NCBI RefSeq assembly: GCF_011045095.1
Contig: NZ_JAALDL010000004.1
Location: 1-64,000, forward strand
Source: Grimontia sedimenti
GTDB taxonomy: Bacteria > Pseudomonadota > Gammaproteobacteria > Enterobacterales > Vibrionaceae
Length of the DNA: 64,000 nucleotides
Direction of reading: 5' to 3'
In this document: positions 26,884 to 34,952 of the stretch, piece by piece
How the letters are laid out: each line of letters opens with the position of its first letter
Position numbering within the stretch: position 1 is the first letter of the stretch
The notes under the pieces: model-generated
Database searches by the model: none
What the model saw: the letters and a program-made list of their open reading frames with translations, nothing else
Told to the model about the DNA's origin: nothing
Position numbers and translations under genes: made by a program

Positions 26884-26909
26884 AAGGACGCCCTCGCGGC
26901 GTCCTTTTT
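26884..26909 (+). terminator. Terminator of the cold-shock gene
   Basis: AAGGACGCC (26884-26892) pairs with GGCGTCCTT (26898-26906) around CTCGC, followed by T residues. Confidence 0.93.
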
Positions 26910-27052
26910 CTTTATCTGAATACCAAACATTCCTCTTTTTTCATTTCGCCCGCTGCCGCTATCGCAATTTTGTACAAATTTTTAACGGCTGCTTTCGGTA
27001 TACTCCTAAGATTCTGGTGATCGATCCTTCTTTAGGTGAAGCAAGGAGTGCA

Positions 27053-27973
27053 ATGGAACGCGCGAAATTCGAATCGTCCCCTCTTTTAGGCGGCTTGGAG
27101 GTGTTGGAAGCTACCTACGAGAAACAAGCTTTTTCCCGCCATACGCATGAGGGTTATACCGTCGGTGTCATTCGCAAGGGCGCGCAGCGTTTTTGGCGAA
27201 CCGGTGGTTATCACGTCGCGCCAGCCAGTAGCATTATTCTTGTTAATGCGGACCAAGTTCATGATGGTCACTCTGCGACCGAAGGTGGCTGGACGTACGA
27301 AGCCATGTACCCGACAGAGGCGCAATTCGAGTCGGTTTCCAAAGATCTTGGTTTGGCATCCAAAGTGCCGTATTTTCCTTTCGCCGTTGAAGAAGACCCC
27401 AAGTTATCAAACCAACTTTTAATGCTCTTCTCCCTTTTGCGAAGCAATGAAGACCCACTGCTCACTGAAACCTTCACCCATCATGTGTTGCTTTCATTGA
27501 CATGCCGGTTTAACAAGCGCCCACAGTTGCCAGAAGACATCGTCAAGATCGGTCCCAAACTGGATTTGGTGCGCGAATATCTGCATCAAAACGCCACAGA
27601 AGCCGTCAGTCTGGAAGCATTGAGTGAGCTTTCTGGCGTCAGCCCTTATCACTTGGTCAGACAATTCAAAGCTCGATATGGATTACCGCCTCACGCCTAC
27701 CAGATCCAGCAACGTGTCCGCCGGGCGCAACACATGATGAAAAACGGTTTCAGTCTTGCCGACTGCGCCATTTCATGCGGCTTCCACGATCAAAGCCATT
27801 TCCACCGTCATTTTCGCCGCGCAATTGGCGTCACGCCCAAGCAATACCAGAAAGCAATTTTGTGCAATTCTTCGATTCGGGTGGCTGATAAAACTGAAAG
27901 CATTCTCCCGCATTCGGATAAATCGAAGGATTCGCATGAACAAGGACAATCCCGCATTAACCATGAAGAATAG
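27053..27973 (+). CDS. AraC-family regulator with cupin sensor
   Basis: The 306-residue protein has an N-terminal AraC-type cupin (about 20-150, FSRHTHEGYTVGVI ... ADQVHDGHSA) and a C-terminal pair of helix-turn-helix motifs (about 185-285) with LEALSELSGVSPYHLVRQFKARYGLPPH, cut here at LSELSGVSPYHLVRQF, and the second-helix signature DQSHFHRHFRRAIGVTPKQY. AAGGAG at 27043-27048 sets the ATG at 27053. It overlaps azlC by 38 bases, so it is encoded in the operon it probably controls. By analogy with other AraC-AzlCD sets it likely senses an amino acid or analogue and activates its export. Confidence 0.88.
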   Translation: MERAKFESSPLLGGLEVLEATYEKQAFSRHTHEGYTVGVIRKGAQRFWRTGGYHVAPASSIILVNADQVHDGHSATEGGWTYEAMYPTEAQFESVSKDLGLASKVPYFPFAVEEDPKLSNQLLMLFSLLRSNEDPLLTETFTHHVLLSLTCRFNKRPQLPEDIVKIGPKLDLVREYLHQNATEAVSLEALSELSGVSPYHLVRQFKARYGLPPHAYQIQQRVRRAQHMMKNGFSLADCAISCGFHDQSHFHRHFRRAIGVTPKQYQKAILCNSSIRVADKTESILPHSDKSKDSHEQGQSRINHEE

Positions 27974-28676
27974 AGTTTGGCTCAGTGCCTGCGCTGACAT
28001 GTTTCCGCTCAGCGTGGCGGTGATCCCATGGGGTGTGCTGTGTGGCTCACTGGGCGTCCAAATGGGATTAACTCCCTTGCAGGCACAAGCCATGTCATTG
28101 TTTGTTTTTGCCGGTGCTGCGCAGCTTTCTGGAGTTACCATGATGGGCGCGGGGATGCCAGGGAGTACGTTGTTTGGTACCACCTTTGTCATCAGTGCCC
28201 GCCACCTGCTCTACTCGGTGAATTTCCGTCAGTACATCCGTCAGTTACCCTTTAGATGGCGGGTTGCTCTCGGCTTTCTGTTGACCGACGAGATGTATGC
28301 ACTGTGTGCGGCTCAAATAGAGAAGACAGGTCAATTTGATAAACACTACGCCTTGTTCAGTGGCGCCTTTTTCTATTTATGCTGGAATCTTGCCACCTTG
28401 TTGGGTGTGCTCGGTGGAACCCAGTTTGAGAACATCGAAGAACTAGGGTTGGAGTTTGCCATTGCCGCGACTTTCCTCGCTTTGGTGATCCCAACCATCA
28501 AAGATATTCCTGTCTTGGTTTGTGTGTTGGTCTCGTTTGCAGCCATGACGATATTTACACTGGCAGGTTTTGGCAATTCACTCATCGCTGCTGCCCTAAC
28601 AGGCATGATGGCAGGGTTTGTTTGTGAAAGCGTTATGCCCACTCGCACCAAAAAAGATGGGGAGAAAAGCAAATGA
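27936..28676 (+). CDS. azlC: AzlC-family branched-chain amino acid exporter, large subunit
   Basis: The 246-residue protein has the AzlC fold: FPLSVAVIPWGVLCGSLG, FVFAGAAQLSGVTMMGAG, the conserved SARHLLYSVNFRQYIRQLP, and several hydrophobic helices after residue 125. With AzlD it forms an inner-membrane exporter of branched-chain amino acids or analogues. GAAGGA at 27925-27930 supports the ATG at 27936. It overlaps azlD by an ATGA. Confidence 0.9.
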   Translation: MNKDNPALTMKNRVWLSACADMFPLSVAVIPWGVLCGSLGVQMGLTPLQAQAMSLFVFAGAAQLSGVTMMGAGMPGSTLFGTTFVISARHLLYSVNFRQYIRQLPFRWRVALGFLLTDEMYALCAAQIEKTGQFDKHYALFSGAFFYLCWNLATLLGVLGGTQFENIEELGLEFAIAATFLALVIPTIKDIPVLVCVLVSFAAMTIFTLAGFGNSLIAAALTGMMAGFVCESVMPTRTKKDGEKSK

Positions 28677-28978
28677 ATACCTGGCTTCTGATCATTGGCA
28701 TGGCCTGTATTACCTTTTCAGTTCGTTACTTCTTTCTCGCTCAGAGCATTCCCTTCCGGGTCACACCAGTGATGCAACGAATTTTGAAATATTCAGCACC
28801 GGCCGTTCTCACCGCATTAGTCGTGCCCATTGTTCTTTTCCCTCAGGGAAACATCGACATATCACTCGACAATCCTTTCCTGTTGGCGGGAGTATTCGTA
28901 TGTGCACTCAGCCTGATGCGTCTCGGCACTCTGAAAACGGTCGTAATTTCAATGATTTTCTTCTGGTTAATCCGCTAA
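28673..28978 (+). CDS. azlD: AzlD-family exporter, small subunit
   Basis: The product has 101 residues with about four hydrophobic helices (WLLIIGMACITFSVRYFF at the start; the RILKYSAPAVLTALVVPIVLF core; a C-terminal VVISMIFFWLIR). AzlD proteins pair with AzlC and are required for export. Translation is coupled to azlC through the overlapping ATGA. The next gene is 117 bases downstream; no convincing terminator was found between them. Confidence 0.88.
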   Translation: MNTWLLIIGMACITFSVRYFFLAQSIPFRVTPVMQRILKYSAPAVLTALVVPIVLFPQGNIDISLDNPFLLAGVFVCALSLMRLGTLKTVVISMIFFWLIR

Positions 28979-29076
28979 CGAGATCTGTATCAGAATTAAT
29001 AATCTCATTTTTAAAACCGACCTCTCTTTCATTGAAAAATCAGCCCTCTAGACTATTCCTTAATAAGGGAGAGTAT

Positions 29077-29121
29077 ATGTTTGACGGGGTTGTAAATGCT
29101 GGAAAAGTGCTTAGTTGTTGA
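29077..29121 (+). CDS. Possible 14-codon leader ORF overlapping the receiver-hemerythrin gene
   Basis: The best ribosome-binding sequence here, AAGGGAG at 29065-29072, is five bases from this ATG and not from the ATG at 29096. The ORF reads MFDGVVNAGKVLSC and overlaps the next gene out of frame. It may couple translation of the downstream gene or be fortuitous. Confidence 0.25.
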   Translation: MFDGVVNAGKVLSC

Positions 29122-30097
29122 TGACCATGAAATGATCCGGGAGACCATCGCGATTATGGCGAAGTCTCTCGGCTTTAATGATTGCATCATGGCTATTGAT
29201 GGCGCTGATGCAATCTCCAAGCTCTACCATGAACGTCCATCGTTCATCATCACGGATTTACAGATGGAACCTATTGATGGCCTTGAAATGCTGCGGCTGA
29301 TCCGTAGTGGGCGCTATGGACTGCCTCATGATATTCCTATCATCATTCTGACCGCCAATGCATCCGAGAGTGTGATTGCCCAGTGTATCGCTTTCGATGT
29401 TGACGCTTTTCTGGTTAAACCCGTCAACAGACAATCGCTTCAGGAACGCATCAACCAGCTTTCATTACAAGCCAAACCCAAGAAAACTGTTGAGCATTAC
29501 TTTTCGATGTATGAGCAAGACCCCGCAAAATCCACGGCATTCCAGATGAATGGCACCGTCGCTTTTACCGATGAGATACTCAAAGAGGTCGATGAGGTTA
29601 TTCATGAGCACAAGGCTCCAATCTCGCCAGAGTTTTTGTCACAGGAGCCGATTATCCCACCCGCGGCGGAGGGGCAGCCTGAACCAGATAACCGCAAGAA
29701 ATTCATCAAATGGCAAGACCGATTTACCGTCGGTCATCACGAGTTGGATGAAAGTAATAAGGAACTGCTCGCCATTATTAACGATACCTACGACCTTGTG
29801 GTGAATCACCATGAAGGTAACGAGTACGAAGACATTGCTAGGCGCTTTCAACATTACATCAAACACCACATCGAGCAAGAAGAAGCCCTGCTCATAGAGG
29901 CTGACTACCCGAGGCTGAAAATGCACAAAGACATGCATGCACGCCTCATCAAACAGGCTGAGTTTGTGGTGCTTAAATGCCAGGCAGATCCTAGTTTCTA
30001 CAAAACCGATTTTTTCCGACTTCTGCGCTTTTGGTGGGTAAAACACGTCGTTCAAGAAGACACCAAATACAAGTCCATCTTTGAAATGCAGACTTGA
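29096..30097 (+). CDS. Response regulator with C-terminal hemerythrin-like domain
   Basis: The product has 333 residues. The receiver spans 1-122 with D9-D10, phosphoacceptor D54 (FIITDLQM), T86 and K108. An Asp/Pro-rich linker leads to a bacteriohemerythrin domain (about 200-330) starting FIKWQDRFTVGHHELDESN. Compared with the canonical seven iron ligands, H258, E262, H277, H281, H317 and D322 are present, but the first ligand His of the DxQHK motif is Asn221. The protein would join phosphorelay input to an oxygen-, NO- or iron-responsive output, or receive both. The start codon has a poor ribosome-binding site of its own. The hybrid kinase begins 10 bases after the stop and is the obvious partner. 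Confidence 0.9.
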   Translation: MLEKCLVVDDHEMIRETIAIMAKSLGFNDCIMAIDGADAISKLYHERPSFIITDLQMEPIDGLEMLRLIRSGRYGLPHDIPIIILTANASESVIAQCIAFDVDAFLVKPVNRQSLQERINQLSLQAKPKKTVEHYFSMYEQDPAKSTAFQMNGTVAFTDEILKEVDEVIHEHKAPISPEFLSQEPIIPPAAEGQPEPDNRKKFIKWQDRFTVGHHELDESNKELLAIINDTYDLVVNHHEGNEYEDIARRFQHYIKHHIEQEEALLIEADYPRLKMHKDMHARLIKQAEFVVLKCQADPSFYKTDFFRLLRFWWVKHVVQEDTKYKSIFEMQT

Positions 30098-30107
30098 TGA
30101 GGATTAA

Positions 30108-33100
30108 ATGGCTAACAACCTCCGCCTGGCCAGTCAGGAATCACGCTATACGCTAGCTCAGCTTTTCCTGAGCGGGGGTATCGTTATCATCATCCTGTTA
30201 CTGACTTTTGTGTGGTTTTACCGCTCGATCTATCAAGATACACAGGAAAAACTTTCCTACTTCCTGAGCACTGAAATCAGTAACCTCAGCGCCTCTGTGG
30301 ATGACTGGTACCATCACCGCGAACGCGAGCTGGAAATCATTGCTACTGACAAACAGTTGCTCCAAGCACTGGATATAGGCGGAGTATTCAGTGAAGACGC
30401 ACTCACCAATGCGGGGGAAGTCCAGAAAATCCTTGAGCTATACCGGGATTCTTTCTCTCTTGATGAAGTCACCTTGTTTTCACCCAGTGGAGAAATCCTT
30501 CTCGAGCTGGCTTATGAGTTTTCCGACACCGCGAAGAACGCTTACCCTGACATTGCCCGTATGGTCAGGCACCGTGATTTGTTTGTAACGCCGCCTCACA
30601 TATCCAACGACATAAAATCCAACACTGAAGTTTTTATGGCCGTTGCTTTTTCTAATGGCACTAAAGACAGAGCGCCAGTTATCCTATTCGCATCAAGGGA
30701 AAGCACTGACTTTGACAAACTGTTCTTCAGCAAGGAAATCATTCCGTCCCGTATTGCTTTTGCCGTTAACAATATTGGCGAGGTGATAGCGCCAGCAAAA
30801 AATTTGTCTTTGTTACCAACATCGATAGAGACGGCTAACAGACAGCGGAAGACACCGTCTGACTTGCTTTACCGTTCGGACAAAGTTATCCGGGTCAATG
30901 CAGAAGGTTATCAAGGTCAGCTACCTAACCCGTCGATCGGCGCCTGGATGTGGCACGACAAGCTACCGATAGGGTTGGTGATAGAGTTTGATGCCAGTAA
31001 CGCACTCAGCGCGGTGTCCTATACCCGTAATTACCTTTCCGTCGCTTTTCTGGTGGTCACAGCGGCATTTGTCCTTTTTCTTATTAAGCACGCCAACTCT
31101 TTGCTGGGGATTGGGTTTACCAAGCGATATCTGGAGTCCATCTTAAAAAATTATGCTGATGGTGTGATCGTGTTTGATAGCCGCAGCAACGTGATGACCG
31201 TCAACCATCGCGCATCTACGCTGGTTGACTTGCCTAACGTCCCGGAAAGCGGTGCTCCTTTAAACACCCTCTATACAGATATCAATGCGCAGCTGTTGGC
31301 CGCTATTAAACAGGTATATCAAAACGCACTGGAAAACGAAGAGGCCAGCAAAATATTCCAGGGGGGAAGCGAAGATGCGTTGTTTCTCCAACTTATCGGA
31401 AATAAACAGCGCATCGGCGATCAGGACTACGTCGTGATGAACGTGCGGGACATTACCCAACGTACGCGTATGGAAGCAAAGCTCAGCCGCAGTAACGCAC
31501 TCTATTCCGTGTTCAATTCCGTTCAGGATATGTACATGACCACGGGTAACTCCGAGCGCTCATTTAAAAAAGCGCTCGTGGTATTAGCGACCTTTACCGA
31601 CAGCAAACTCGCGGCAATGTTGTCGGTCAAACAGGGCAAGCAAGAGGTGCTTTTCAAGCACCAGACCACCAATCTCCATAATGAATTCACAGGGCTGCCA
31701 ATCCAACTGCTGCCTTATGCCGAATCCTCCATTCAGCTCAAGCGAACAGAATTTTCATCTCTTCATAAAGAGGTAGTGAGTGAGAACAACGAGTTCTTTG
31801 AACACTATGCGTTACTGCCACTGGTAACCATGGGTGAAGAGGTCGGCGTTATCGTACTGGCAGGCCGTGAAGAGCCCTACACGGAAGAACTCATCAACTG
31901 GATTGCGCCTGTTGTAAAAAGCATCTGCAGCATGTTGTATTCCAACCGCCAGACCCAGCTTAACAAAGAAGTGAATGAAGCACTGGTCAAAGCCAAAGAC
32001 GATGCAGAGCAAGCCAATGAAGCCAAATCAAACTTCCTTGCCATGATGAGCCATGAGATCCGCACACCGATAAACGGCATCATCGGGATGTCTGAAGTGC
32101 TTTCTCACACCCAACTTTCCTATGAACAACGGCATTACAACGAAACGATTACGGTCTCGGCAAACGCATTGCTGGATATCATCAATGACGTACTGGACCT
32201 TTCTAAGATTGAAGCGGGTAAAATGTCTTTGCGGGAGGAAACCTTCTGCGTCCACGAGCTGATTGGGAACGTTACGAATATCGTTGCGCCAAGGGTGAAA
32301 GACAATGTGAGTTTTACCACTTACACGGACCCTACACTCCCTCAGTTTATCACGTCTGATTTTTCGAAACTCAGGCAGATTTTGGTTAATTTGGCGGGTA
32401 ATGCAGCAAAGTTCACCGACAGTGGCTACGTGGATGTATCCATTACTCAAATCCGTCGCCATGGTAAGGCTTGCGACATTGAGCTCAAGGTAACAGACAC
32501 CGGCATCGGTATTGAGCAAAGCCAGCTCGATAAAGTTTTTGAAAACTTCTCCCAGATAGATAGCTCCAGCAAACGTCGTTATCAGGGAACGGGACTTGGG
32601 CTACCCATTTGCCGTAAATTTGCGGATCTTCTCGGCGGTGATATTCAGGCCAAGAGTGACATTGGGCAAGGCTCTACTTTCTGCGCACGTTTTACTGTCA
32701 ACATTCCTGACGAACCCCGTGAACAGCTCTCTTCAGACGCAATCTCATTGAAAGGTGTGAACACGCTACTGATTTCCCGAAGTGTCAGCCAAATCACCAA
32801 TCTCCAGAAATACTTCAACATACTGGGGTTGGCCGTCACCGTCGCCAGGGATGAAAATGCCGCATCTGCAGCATTACAATCAGGCGGTTTCAGCGTCACC
32901 TTGCTTGACCACACCGTCTCCCTTGAAAAACTGAAAACGATTCTGACGTCACAGAGCCACTCTCATACCGTTATCTATCTGGCAGACATACGCGGTGTAC
33001 TGACGAAGAATACAGAAGCTATCTCAGCAGCTCTCACTTCGCCGTTTAACATCGAAACCATTCATCACACCCTGACAACGGTTATCTCTCTGGATGCCCA

Positions 33101-34013
33101 AGGTCTGACGCGTGAACAAATATTCCGCAAGATGACTCAACAGGAGAAAACTGAGCGCAATGCCGGCACCAGTCTCTATGTACAAGGGTTGTCTGTGCTC
33201 ATCGCGGAAGATCATCCAGTCAATCAGGAACTTATTAATACCGTTCTGACCAAGCTTGGCTGTAAAACCACGCTTGCTGATAACGGCTCCATTGCTTTTG
33301 AACGCTTTATGTCCAACCGCTATGACATGATTTTTATGGATTGCCAAATGCCGGTGATGGACGGCTTCGAAGCCACGAGAAAAATTCGCCAATTGGAGTC
33401 TGAAAACCAGTTACCGGAAGTGCCAATTATCGCTATGACGGCTAACGCCATGAGTGGCGATCGCGAGAAGTGTCTTGATGCAGGCATGACCGAGTACATT
33501 GCCAAGCCCTTTAAACAACACGACTTAATTGTGCTGATGAACAGCTTCCTCCCTGAACCTGAACCCGATTCGGAAAACATCGCCGTTGCTGCCATCGCAG
33601 AACCTTCTCAGCCATCACAATCACCAGCTTCAACCGCTACGGAGCGGCAACCACAACAAACAGAAGTCGAAAACGAAACACTCGATCCTTTCGATTTCTC
33701 GACACTCAAAGAGAGTACGGGGGATGACCCAGAGCTCATTGGCATGTTGGTGGATCGCTACCTTTCCACACAGCAAAGCGATATGAATGCGTTAACCGAA
33801 GCTTGGGACAGCGATCGCTTTGTCGATGTGAAGAAAATCGCTCACAAGATGAAAGGGGCAGCCTTGATGGTGGGTGCTGTCGATTTTTCTTCCGATTGTA
33901 AAGCACTGGAGCAATACAATTTTGACGGCAACCCACGACCCGACGAGTTGTATGAAAAAATCCAGAGAGGGTCTGTGTTGCTCTGTGAGCGGATGTCTGC
34001 CAGTAAGCCTTAG
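30108..34013 (+). CDS. Large hybrid sensor kinase (CACHE-PAS-GAF-HisKA-HATPase-REC-Hpt)
   Basis: The protein has 1301 residues. Order: membrane helix about 18-38, extracytoplasmic CACHE-like region about 40-305, membrane helix about 310-330, PAS about 345-455, GAF-like about 470-615, HisKA with H649 (MMSHEIRTPINGI), HATPase with NLAGNAAKFTDSG, DTGIGI and GTGLGL, a degenerate receiver about 885-985, a full receiver with D1078 (IFMDCQMPVMDGFEA) and K in YIAKPF, a Pro/Gln-rich linker, and an Hpt domain with H1246 (AHKMKGAALMVGA). It contains all steps of a multistep relay, ending in an Hpt that can pass phosphate to the receiver-hemerythrin protein encoded immediately upstream. The external signal is unknown. 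The coding stretch has no internal disruption. Confidence 0.92.
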   Translation: MANNLRLASQESRYTLAQLFLSGGIVIIILLLTFVWFYRSIYQDTQEKLSYFLSTEISNLSASVDDWYHHRERELEIIATDKQLLQALDIGGVFSEDALTNAGEVQKILELYRDSFSLDEVTLFSPSGEILLELAYEFSDTAKNAYPDIARMVRHRDLFVTPPHISNDIKSNTEVFMAVAFSNGTKDRAPVILFASRESTDFDKLFFSKEIIPSRIAFAVNNIGEVIAPAKNLSLLPTSIETANRQRKTPSDLLYRSDKVIRVNAEGYQGQLPNPSIGAWMWHDKLPIGLVIEFDASNALSAVSYTRNYLSVAFLVVTAAFVLFLIKHANSLLGIGFTKRYLESILKNYADGVIVFDSRSNVMTVNHRASTLVDLPNVPESGAPLNTLYTDINAQLLAAIKQVYQNALENEEASKIFQGGSEDALFLQLIGNKQRIGDQDYVVMNVRDITQRTRMEAKLSRSNALYSVFNSVQDMYMTTGNSERSFKKALVVLATFTDSKLAAMLSVKQGKQEVLFKHQTTNLHNEFTGLPIQLLPYAESSIQLKRTEFSSLHKEVVSENNEFFEHYALLPLVTMGEEVGVIVLAGREEPYTEELINWIAPVVKSICSMLYSNRQTQLNKEVNEALVKAKDDAEQANEAKSNFLAMMSHEIRTPINGIIGMSEVLSHTQLSYEQRHYNETITVSANALLDIINDVLDLSKIEAGKMSLREETFCVHELIGNVTNIVAPRVKDNVSFTTYTDPTLPQFITSDFSKLRQILVNLAGNAAKFTDSGYVDVSITQIRRHGKACDIELKVTDTGIGIEQSQLDKVFENFSQIDSSSKRRYQGTGLGLPICRKFADLLGGDIQAKSDIGQGSTFCARFTVNIPDEPREQLSSDAISLKGVNTLLISRSVSQITNLQKYFNILGLAVTVARDENAASAALQSGGFSVTLLDHTVSLEKLKTILTSQSHSHTVIYLADIRGVLTKNTEAISAALTSPFNIETIHHTLTTVISLDAQGLTREQIFRKMTQQEKTERNAGTSLYVQGLSVLIAEDHPVNQELINTVLTKLGCKTTLADNGSIAFERFMSNRYDMIFMDCQMPVMDGFEATRKIRQLESENQLPEVPIIAMTANAMSGDREKCLDAGMTEYIAKPFKQHDLIVLMNSFLPEPEPDSENIAVAAIAEPSQPSQSPASTATERQPQQTEVENETLDPFDFSTLKESTGDDPELIGMLVDRYLSTQQSDMNALTEAWDSDRFVDVKKIAHKMKGAALMVGAVDFSSDCKALEQYNFDGNPRPDELYEKIQRGSVLLCERMSASKP

Positions 34014-34172
34014 CGGCGGTTGATCTCTTGTTGCTGTCGTAGTAGAACATTTGCGATTGTGCAAGTGTAAAATGGTCGCTATTTGCATTCTTTTTATTAA
34101 GATTGCAAACCGAGCTCCACTATCTTAAGCGGCTACTGGTCAACATGGCTGGTTTTATTAAACTATTCAACA

Positions 34173-34200
34173 AATAAGAAAAACCGCCTAAAAGGCGGAA
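34173..34200 (-). terminator. Hairpin with T-run on the minus strand, no matching gene
   Basis: CCGCCT (34184-34189) pairs with AGGCGG (34193-34198) around AAA. The T-run follows the stem only when read on the minus strand (TTTTTCTTATT). No minus-strand gene ends here, so it may end an antisense transcript or be a leader hairpin of the following small gene. Confidence 0.45.
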
Positions 34201-34236
34201 ACCTATAATTATTATATATTTTAAAGAGATTACGCT

Positions 34237-34578
34237 ATGCCGACAGTCATTCCTTTCCCTGTAGAGGGGGGTTCGCGCTGTGAACCTCAAAACAGCCCCA
34301 TGACCGAGATGATTCGCGAGGAATTGAATCAACTCAGTTCTAATGAATACATGGTCAATTGCATCATGGAGCGCATGAAGCCTTTCATCGCCACGCTTGA
34401 TTGTGACCTGAGTCTGGACATGGAAATCACGGAAGAAAATGAAGCTGGCGTCATGCAGATGATCCCGTCTATTCAGGATCTGCAAAGCCGCTTTGATGGC
34501 ATCATTTCAGAGATTATCTCTGAGCGAATCCTGCACGAAATTCATCTATTCCATCTCGAGCGCGCCACCCAAGTTTAA
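34237..34578 (+). CDS. Small protein of unknown function
   Basis: The product has 113 residues, acidic and helical, with no signal peptide, membrane helix or motif I recognise. It starts MPTVIPFPVEGGSRC and contains LNQLSSNEYMVNCIMERMKP and a C-terminal helical stretch EIISERILHEIHLFHLERA. AAAGAGA lies seven bases upstream of the ATG, supporting translation. It sits alone between the hybrid kinase and the exopolysaccharide genes, on the same strand as both, so it may be an accessory regulator of either; no function is claimed. The overlapping minus-strand ORF looks like a shadow. Confidence 0.58.
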   Translation: MPTVIPFPVEGGSRCEPQNSPMTEMIREELNQLSSNEYMVNCIMERMKPFIATLDCDLSLDMEITEENEAGVMQMIPSIQDLQSRFDGIISEIISERILHEIHLFHLERATQV

Positions 34579-34952
34579 ACTGGTGGCTACCTACATAGAC
34601 CAGAAGCGGCTATTCAGTCGCTTTCTTGTTGTGCCAGATTTATCTACAACGCCTGTCCAACTATTCCTCATATTGCGAAAATTAGGATTTTCGATTCTCA
34701 ATTTGCAACACTGCTTTTTGACGCACTAAGAACACAAACTGCAGATTTTTCTGCCATATCAGCAAAAAGCGTCCTCTTTTCGATGTGCCTCTACGCCGTT
34801 AAATATCGCATCTTCCTCCCAAAAACAGATATTACTTATATACTTATCAGTAAGTCTTCTTTTTAAGTCAATTATAACAATCTCACCATATCGTCTTGTT
34901 GGCGCGACATTTGCAATCTCACGGTTATGGCATAGCCCAACCAGGAGGCAAC
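34579..34952. other. Intergenic region upstream of the Alg44-like gene
   Basis: This 374-base A+T-rich stretch has no supported gene. It probably contains the promoter of the exopolysaccharide pair; a TATAAC-like -10 lies near 34873, but no good -35 was assigned. The last bases hold AGGAGG (34943-34948), the ribosome-binding site for the gene at 34953. Confidence 0.45.

Noticed and set aside
34120-34485. 121-codon minus-strand ORF overlapping the small unknown gene
   Set aside because: It runs through the minus-strand terminator hairpin and lacks a ribosome-binding site; the plus-strand gene is better supported.
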